Of a stretch of 64,000 nt of DNA, positions 58,829 through 64,000 are shown piece after piece; the stretch's first letter is position 1, and each line of letters begins with the position of its first letter. Made by a program: the position numbers and the translations under genes. Below the pieces are notes generated by a model, which saw only the letters and a list, made by a program, of their open reading frames with translations, was not told where the DNA came from and ran no database searches. Location: the NCBI RefSeq assembly GCF_000783395.1, contig NZ_JSFK01000001.1, forward strand, positions 62,001 to 126,000, written 5' to 3'. The DNA comes from Pseudomonas chlororaphis. Its GTDB lineage: Bacteria > Pseudomonadota > Gammaproteobacteria > Pseudomonadales > Pseudomonadaceae.

Positions 58829-59478
58829 TTGAGCAGTCCTTTTGGAGTCAACGAGCGTTGCAGCCATTGGAGAAACAGGTCAGCGAAAATGGCCAGGAGA
58901 CTGACCAGCAGCGCGCCGACGATGAGCATCGACATGTCACTGCGGCTAATGGAGGCGAGGATCAACACACCGAGGCCACCGGCGCCGATGGTGGCGGCGA
59001 TGGTCATTACGCCGATGTTCATCACCACCGCGGTGCGCACACCGGCGAGAATCACTGGCACGGCAATCGGCAACTCGACCATGCGCAGGCGCTGGCCGAA
59101 GGTCATGCCGATGCCGCGTGCGGCTTCACGGATGCCCGGTTCTACGCCGGTGAGGGCGAGGTAGGTGTTGCGCATGATCGGCAGCAGCGAATAAAGGAAC
59201 ACCGCAGTGATCGCCGGCAGCGGGCCAAGGCCCTGGCCGAACTTGGAGTAGAACGGCAGCAGCAGGCCGAACAGGGCAATCGACGGCACGGTCAGCAGCA
59301 CCGTGGCGCTGGCTTGCAATGGACCGGCGAGAGTCGGAAACCGCGTCATCAGAATGCCCAACGGCACGCCAACGACAATCGCCAGGGTCACGGCGATGCC
59401 GACGAGGGTGATGTGCTGCCAGGTCAGGTGCATCACCTGCTGCCAGTCGAGGTGGGAAAAGGCGTTCAGAAATTCCAT
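58825..59478 (-). CDS. Osmoprotectant ABC transporter permease (OpuCB-like)
   Basis: A 217-residue inner-membrane permease with about five membrane segments and the BPD_transp_1 motif E-A-A-R-G-I-G-M-T (about 117-125) that contacts the ATPase. Overlaps the ATPase gene; the binding-protein gene lies 12 bases upstream. Confidence 0.9.
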   Translation of the reverse strand: MEFLNAFSHLDWQQVMHLTWQHITLVGIAVTLAIVVGVPLGILMTRFPTLAGPLQASATVLLTVPSIALFGLLLPFYSKFGQGLGPLPAITAVFLYSLLPIMRNTYLALTGVEPGIREAARGIGMTFGQRLRMVELPIAVPVILAGVRTAVVMNIGVMTIAATIGAGGLGVLILASISRSDMSMLIVGALLVSLLAIFADLFLQWLQRSLTPKGLLK

Positions 59479-59490
59479 GACTTTTCCTCC

Positions 59491-60384
59491 TTAGTTAAGT
59501 GGGTGCTGGCGCAGGAAATCGGCGGCCACTTTCGAAGGGCTTTCGTGATCGACGTCGACCCGCGCGTTGAGCTGGCGCATGGTTTCGTCGTCGAACAGTT
59601 CGGCCAGTGGTTTGAGTTGCTCGGCCAATTGCGGGTGCGCGTCGAGGTAGGCCTGACGCACCACCGGCGCGGCGGTGTAGTCGGGGAAGTAGTGCTTGTC
59701 GTCTTCCAGCAGTTTCAGGCCGAAGGCGTTCAAGCGACCGTCGGTGGTGTAGACCAGACCGGCAAACACCTGGCCGTTGCGCAACGCGGTGTAAACCAGG
59801 CCCGCGTCCATCTGGCGGATGTTCTTGCGGGTCAGGTTCATGCCGTAGAGATCAACCATGCCGATCAGACCGTCGGAGCGGTTGGCGAACTCGGTGTCCA
59901 ACGCCACCAGATGATTGGTCTTGGCCTCGGCGCGCAGCACTTCATTCAACTGACTGATGTTGTTGATCTGCGGGTACTCCTCGGCGACTTTTTTCGGCAG
60001 CGCGAGGGCATAGGTGTTGCTGAACTTCGACGGGGTTAGCCAGACCAGGCCTTTTTTCGCGTCGAGTTCTTTCACTCGGGCGTAGGACTGGGCGCTGTCG
60101 AGTTTTTCAGTGACATGGTTGTAGGCCACCAGCGACACGCCGGTGTATTCCCAGAGCATGTCCAGTTGTCCGCTTTCGTGGGCGCTGCGGGCGAGGTTGC
60201 TGCCCAGACCACCGGTGATCTGCGCGTCGTAGCCTTTGCTGCGCAGGTATTGCGCGGTGATTTCCGCGAGCAGGGTCTGCTCGGTAAATACTCGTGCGCC
60301 GAGGCGGATAACCGGTTTTTCAGCGGCTTGGGCGACGCCTGCGAACAGCAGGATACAGCCCAGAATCAAGCTCAATCGTTTCAT
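59491..60384 (-). CDS. Osmoprotectant ABC transporter substrate-binding protein
   Basis: A 297-residue periplasmic binding protein. Signal peptide about 1-22 (M-K-R-L-S-L-I-L-G-C...V-A-Q-A), then an OpuAC-type domain with R-L-G-A-R-V-F-T-E-Q-T-L-L-A-E-I and D-M-L-W-E-Y-T-G-V-S. The E-Y-T-G motif is typical of the OpuCC/OsmF/YehZ branch that binds glycine betaine, choline, carnitine or related compounds; the exact ligand is unknown. ATG 60384 chosen because the signal peptide begins there; the upstream extension is spurious. Confidence 0.9.
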   Translation of the reverse strand: MKRLSLILGCILLFAGVAQAAEKPVIRLGARVFTEQTLLAEITAQYLRSKGYDAQITGGLGSNLARSAHESGQLDMLWEYTGVSLVAYNHVTEKLDSAQSYARVKELDAKKGLVWLTPSKFSNTYALALPKKVAEEYPQINNISQLNEVLRAEAKTNHLVALDTEFANRSDGLIGMVDLYGMNLTRKNIRQMDAGLVYTALRNGQVFAGLVYTTDGRLNAFGLKLLEDDKHYFPDYTAAPVVRQAYLDAHPQLAEQLKPLAELFDDETMRQLNARVDVDHESPSKVAADFLRQHPLN

Positions 60385-60404
60385 AGGTATTCCTTCACAA
60401 AGCC

Positions 60405-61121
60405 TTAAGACGGGCGCAAACCGCGTTCCAGCCAGAGGCGGCTGGCGAGGGTGACGACGCCATCGAGCAGCAAGGCCAGCAGCGCGGTGCACGCGGCGCC
60501 GAGCAGCAGTTGCGGCTGATTGTTCAGGGCGATGCCAGGGAAGATCAGACTGCCGAGGCTGTTGGCACCGATCAGGAAGGCCAGCGGCGCGGTGCCGACG
60601 TTGATCGCCAAAGCCACGCGCACACCACCGACGATGATCGGCACAGCGTTGGGCAATTCGACTTTCCACAGTACTTGGCGTGGGGTCATGCCGATGCCGA
60701 CGGCCGCTTCTTTCAGCGAGCCCTGGACGTTTTTCAGGCCTTCGTAGGTGTTGCGCACAATCGGCAGCAACGAAGCGAGGAATAAAGCGAAGATCGCCGG
60801 GCCACTGCCGATGCCGAGGACGCCCAGGGCAATCGCAAGCACGGCCAGCGGAGGCACGGTGTTACCGATATTGAAGATTTGCATGAAGCGTTCGGCGCGT
60901 CCGACCATGGTCGGGCGACTGAGGAAGATGCCGGCGGGGATGCCCACGACAAGGGCGGCCAGCATTGAAGCGAGGACGAGAATCAGATGAGCTTGCAGGT
61001 AAAACAACAAATCGTCGCGGTAGTGTTCGATCGTGTTGATGCCGATCCAGTGGACCAGCAGGGCCAGGAGCGCGATCACCACCGCACCTCCCATCAGCCC
61101 TTTGCCATAGCGGATAGCCAC
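60405..61121 (-). CDS. Osmoprotectant ABC transporter permease (OpuCD-like), first gene of the operon
   Basis: A 238-residue permease with about six membrane segments and K-E-A-A-V-G-I-G-M-T as the coupling motif. I use GTG 61121 because AGGAG lies 7 bases upstream; the much longer open frame runs into the prfC promoter region and is not credible. The order permease-binding protein-permease-ATPase is the one I recall for P. aeruginosa PA3888-PA3891. The 331-base gap before prfC (61122-61452) contains three hairpins. Confidence 0.88.
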   Translation of the reverse strand: MAIRYGKGLMGGAVVIALLALLVHWIGINTIEHYRDDLLFYLQAHLILVLASMLAALVVGIPAGIFLSRPTMVGRAERFMQIFNIGNTVPPLAVLAIALGVLGIGSGPAIFALFLASLLPIVRNTYEGLKNVQGSLKEAAVGIGMTPRQVLWKVELPNAVPIIVGGVRVALAINVGTAPLAFLIGANSLGSLIFPGIALNNQPQLLLGAACTALLALLLDGVVTLASRLWLERGLRPS

Positions 61122-61257
61122 AGGCGGACTCCTTTTTTTGTAGTCGGCGAACGCCCTCCCGTGTGGCATGCCATACATGGCTGCCGGGAATAAACGTTCG
61201 CGAGAAGCAGCTCCCTCAGCACCGGCAAAAAGCGGTCTGAAAGCGAGCCATGAGCGC

Positions 61258-61315
61258 AGCCTCGTCAGGCTAACTTGCTGATTTTTCAGCCCCTGACGAA
61301 AATTCGTAACAGGGG
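61258..61315 (-). other. Three consecutive hairpins in the leader of the osmoprotectant operon
   Basis: AGCCT-CGTC-AGGCT (61258-61271), GCTGA-TTTT-TCAGC (61277-61290) and CCCCTG...CAGGGG (61290-61315, with inner CGAA/TTCG) lie 137-194 bases before the GTG start of the first permease gene. They would be in its 5' leader if transcription starts upstream. No T-tract follows in that direction. Confidence 0.45.
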
Positions 61316-61385
61316 ATGGACGTCTCCGTGCTTTAAAAGGTTCCCATCTGCGGCAGCATTTGGCCACCCTTAATGTGCTCAACGG

Positions 61386-61415
61386 TTCGGTTATTGCATC
61401 GAGTTGGGCTATAAT
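61386..61415 (+). promoter_or_regulatory. Promoter of prfC
   Basis: A perfect TATAAT -10 at 61410-61415 with a weak -35 (TTCGGT at 61386-61391, 18-base spacing). prfC starts 38 bases downstream. Confidence 0.55.
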
Positions 61416-61452
61416 CGCGGCCCTTTTTTGAATCACCGCCAGGCGATTTCCC

Positions 61453-63036
61453 ATGACCAACCAGGCCGCCGAAGTCGCGAAACGCCGCACTTTCGCCATT
61501 ATTTCCCACCCCGATGCCGGTAAAACCACGATCACCGAAAAGCTCCTGTTGATGGGCAAGGCGATTGCAGTGGCCGGTACGGTGAAATCCCGTAAATCCG
61601 ATCGCCATGCGACATCCGACTGGATGGAGATGGAGAAGCAACGGGGTATTTCCATTACCACCTCGGTCATGCAGTTCCCGTATCGCGAACACATGATCAA
61701 CCTGCTCGACACCCCGGGCCACGAAGACTTCTCCGAAGACACCTACCGCACCCTGACAGCGGTGGACTCGGCATTGATGGTCCTCGACGGCGGTAAAGGT
61801 GTAGAGCCACGGACCATTGCGCTGATGGACGTCTGCCGTCTGCGTGACACGCCGATCGTCAGCTTCATCAACAAACTCGACCGTGACATTCGCGACCCGA
61901 TCGAACTGCTCGACGAGATCGAAGCCGTTCTGAAGATCAAGGCCGCACCGATCACCTGGCCGATCGGTTGCTACCGTGACTTCAAGGGCGTGTACCACCT
62001 GGCTGACGACTACATCATTGTCTACACCGCCGGTCACGGTCACGAACGCACCGAAACCAAGATCATCGAGAAGCTCGACTCCGACGAAGCTCGCGCGCAT
62101 CTGGGCGACGAGTACGAGCGTTTCATCGAGCAACTGGAACTGGTTCAGGGCGCCTGCCACGAATTCAACCAGCAGGAATTCCTCGACGGTCAGCTGACCC
62201 CGGTGTTCTTCGGTACTGCTTTGGGCAACTTTGGTGTTGACCACGTACTCGACGCCGTCGTTGATTGGGCACCGCGCCCGCTGGCCCGTGTCGCTAACGA
62301 GCGTACCGTTGAGCCGGTCGAAGAGAAGTTCTCGGGCTTCATCTTCAAGATCCAGGCAAACATGGACCCGAAGCACCGCGACCGCATCGCCTTCATGCGT
62401 ATCTGCTCCGGCAAGTACGAGAAAGGCATGAAGATGCGCCACGTGCGCACCGGAAAGGACGTGCGTATCGGCGACGCCCTGACGTTCTTCTCCTCCGAGC
62501 GTGAGCAGCTTGAAGAAGCTTTTGCCGGCGACATCATCGGTCTGCACAACCACGGCACTATCCAGATTGGCGACACCTTCAGTGAAGGTGAAACACTGGG
62601 CTTTACCGGTATCCCGCACTTTGCGCCGGAGTTGTTCCGTCGTGTGCGTCTGCGTGATCCACTGAAGTCCAAGCAGTTGCGTCAGGGTCTCCAGCAACTG
62701 GCCGAAGAAGGTGCAACGCAGGTGTTCTTCCCGGAGCGCAGCAACGACATCATTCTTGGCGCCGTGGGTGTGCTGCAGTTTGATGTGGTCGCCAGCCGTT
62801 TGAAGGAGGAATACAAGGTTGAGTGCTCGTATGAGCCGATTACCGTGTATTCCGCTCGCTGGATCGAGTGCAGCGACAAGAAGAAGCTTGAGGAGTTTTC
62901 CAACAAGGCTGTGGAGAACCTGGCGGTTGATGGCGGTGGGCACCTGACCTATCTGGCGCCGACGCGGGTTAACCTGGCGTTGATGGAAGAGCGTTGGCCG
63001 GATGTGAAATTCCGGGCGACGCGTGAGCATCATTAA
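61453..63036 (+). CDS. prfC: Peptide chain release factor RF3
   Basis: A 527-residue translational GTPase that recycles RF1 and RF2 from the ribosome; standard length. The G domain has [10 protein letters not shown] near 18, [16 protein letters not shown] near 87 and N-K-L-D near 141. The core and C-terminal domains show family patterns. It is followed by a strong terminator and converges on the hipA-like gene. Confidence 0.97.
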   Translation: MTNQAAEVAKRRTFAIISHPDAGKTTITEKLLLMGKAIAVAGTVKSRKSDRHATSDWMEMEKQRGISITTSVMQFPYREHMINLLDTPGHEDFSEDTYRTLTAVDSALMVLDGGKGVEPRTIALMDVCRLRDTPIVSFINKLDRDIRDPIELLDEIEAVLKIKAAPITWPIGCYRDFKGVYHLADDYIIVYTAGHGHERTETKIIEKLDSDEARAHLGDEYERFIEQLELVQGACHEFNQQEFLDGQLTPVFFGTALGNFGVDHVLDAVVDWAPRPLARVANERTVEPVEEKFSGFIFKIQANMDPKHRDRIAFMRICSGKYEKGMKMRHVRTGKDVRIGDALTFFSSEREQLEEAFAGDIIGLHNHGTIQIGDTFSEGETLGFTGIPHFAPELFRRVRLRDPLKSKQLRQGLQQLAEEGATQVFFPERSNDIILGAVGVLQFDVVASRLKEEYKVECSYEPITVYSARWIECSDKKKLEEFSNKAVENLAVDGGGHLTYLAPTRVNLALMEERWPDVKFRATREHH

Positions 63037-63098
63037 GCTGAGCCATGGTATGGATGATTCCGTTGCGTAAGCAGCGGGATTCTTCCAAATGGTCTCGA

Positions 63099-63129
63099 AA
63101 GGCCCTGCAAGCGTTGCTTGCAGGGCCTT
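63099..63129. terminator. Terminator between prfC and the hipA-like gene
   Basis: A 14-base-pair perfect stem (AAGGCCCTGCAAGC / GCTTGCAGGGCCTT) with the loop GTT. It can serve both converging genes; T-tracts are short. Confidence 0.8.
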
Positions 63130-63150
63130 GATCGTTTTCCGACTTGAGTT

Positions 63151-64000
63151 TTACAGATCCTCGGCAAGATAGAGTCTGTGAGTGCTCTCGATTTGTTCAA
63201 TCAGGGCTTCATTTTCAATGCCGGCAGTGCTTGCGAACTCTCGCCAGCGGCTAACTGCGGCTGCTACTTCGCTGATGATTTTCTTTCCCTGCAACCTGGG
63301 TATCTGTCTAGCCAGCGCTAGAAGGTCATCAACAATGAAATCATCCCTTTTTCCGTTGATTGTCATCTGGTGGCTGGATACCCACGGAGAGTCGACGCGA
63401 TAAGCCCAGCACATGTCATACGCCGGAGTAAGCCGCCAAACCCCGTCACGCCATACCTGAAAAGCAATATTGCGAGTGTGATCATCTTGATTGCGCGCAA
63501 TAACGTTGAACACCGCGCGCCGAAAGAGCTCAACGTGGTCCTCCCTGGGCAAGCCGAGGTCCCTTGCTACCAACAGCGCTTGTTCATAGGAGTACGCACC
63601 AGGTTTGGTGTAGTCAGCAATGTCCATGGCGCACAATGTTTGCACATGAATCTTGTCACCATCATCCATTCGGTCGAACCGGCGTGTCATGAAATGTGCG
63701 CGAGGGCCATCAATGTGCAAGCGGCACTCAGTCATGGTGATGCCCGAGGCCAAGGTCATCAGATGATAGGCGAACTCCACTCGGCCGAAGCCTGCGGGGT
63801 CACCTAGCGATTCAGCTCCTTTAGGCACGTCAAACTTGAACAGCCAATAGCTGTAGCCCTCCGGCGCTGTGATTTGTCCTGAGCAGAGCTCACCGGTCTT
63901 CTCGTTGATTGCAATGATTGCCTTGGGTCGCTGCCCGCCAGCGGATGAGCCGACCTGAAACATATGCTTGAGAGCTTCCTCATCCTTTCTACTGTCATGA
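63151..64000 (-). CDS. HipA-family serine/threonine kinase (type II toxin), N-terminus beyond the window
   Basis: The 3' part of a hipA-like gene; the frame is open to the window edge (H-D-S-R-K-D-E-E-A-L-K-H-M before the first internal Met at 63963), so the true start lies outside. Marks: S-S-A-G-G-x-R-P-K-A-I-I-A-I (ATP/Gly-rich loop), Y-W-L-F-K-F-D, F-M-T-R-R-F-D-R, the catalytic N-x-D-D-H-T-R-N and L-T-P-A-Y-D-M. HipA kinases phosphorylate targets such as glutamyl-tRNA synthetase and are paired with a HipB antitoxin, expected upstream, outside the window. GC content is lower than in prfC, suggesting acquisition. Confidence 0.85.
   Translation of the reverse strand, partial: HDSRKDEEALKHMFQVGSSAGGQRPKAIIAINEKTGELCSGQITAPEGYSYWLFKFDVPKGAESLGDPAGFGRVEFAYHLMTLASGITMTECRLHIDGPRAHFMTRRFDRMDDGDKIHVQTLCAMDIADYTKPGAYSYEQALLVARDLGLPREDHVELFRRAVFNVIARNQDDHTRNIAFQVWRDGVWRLTPAYDMCWAYRVDSPWVSSHQMTINGKRDDFIVDDLLALARQIPRLQGKKIISEVAAAVSRWREFASTAGIENEALIEQIESTHRLYLAEDL

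Noticed and set aside
61258..61315. Guanidine-II (mini-ykkC) riboswitch
   Set aside because: The hairpin loops are GACG and AAAA on the relevant strand, not the paired ACGR loops that define that riboswitch.
61122..61742. N-terminal extension of the first osmoprotectant permease up to 61742
   Set aside because: It would overlap the start of prfC and contains no membrane or family pattern; GTG 61121 has an excellent ribosome-binding site.

Overview
The window is a stretch of chromosome from a fluorescent Pseudomonas, most likely of the P. fluorescens group. The evidence is gene order: the block fur-recN-grpE-dnaK-dnaJ-dapB-carA-carB-greA through pnp, then nadC, a DUF1631 gene, ampD-ampE, a chemoreceptor and speC, matches the layout I know from P. 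aeruginosa. High GC and the REP/REPIN repeats with the core GAGCGAGCCTGCTCGC fit too. No prophage, integrase, IS transposase or CRISPR array was seen.

Region 1 (1-15,800) holds a cut-off sodium symporter, ratA/rnfH, bamE, fur, recN with a LexA box, the heat-shock set grpE-dnaK-dnaJ with two sigma-32 promoters, dapB, carAB with an attenuator-like leader, greA, a small membrane protein, yhbY and rlmE. Region 2 (15,980-31,270) is core translation and envelope housekeeping: ftsH-folP-glmM-tpiA-secG, tRNA-Leu(GAG), initiator tRNA, rimP-nusA-infB-rbfA-truB-rpsO-pnp, tRNA-Thr(CGT) and a small acidic protein.

Region 3 (31,280-46,220) holds nadC, a DUF1631 protein of unknown function, ampDE for peptidoglycan recycling, a methyl-accepting chemotaxis protein, and the fructose locus (tatD-fruR divergent from fruBKA, with a FruR operator between). 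Region 4 (46,290-56,400) holds a PhoD-type phosphatase and an iron locus: a PepSY-flavodoxin reductase and a TonB receptor on one strand, divergent from a PiuC hydroxylase and a Sel1 protein, with a Fur-box-like site between. The ornithine decarboxylase gene speC follows. Region 5 (56,400-64,000) has an unrecognised membrane protein in AT-richer DNA, a four-gene osmoprotectant-type ABC importer, prfC, and a HipA-family kinase gene cut by the window edge.

The most interesting signal is the leader of speC: a sigma-70 promoter, a 19-codon open frame, and a strong intrinsic terminator whose loop contains the stop codon of that frame. This is the layout expected of ribosome-controlled attenuation of polyamine synthesis. 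The carA leader has a similar logic. Two copies of a palindromic MITE-like element sit at the ends of converging genes, and one supplies the last codons of the Sel1 gene.
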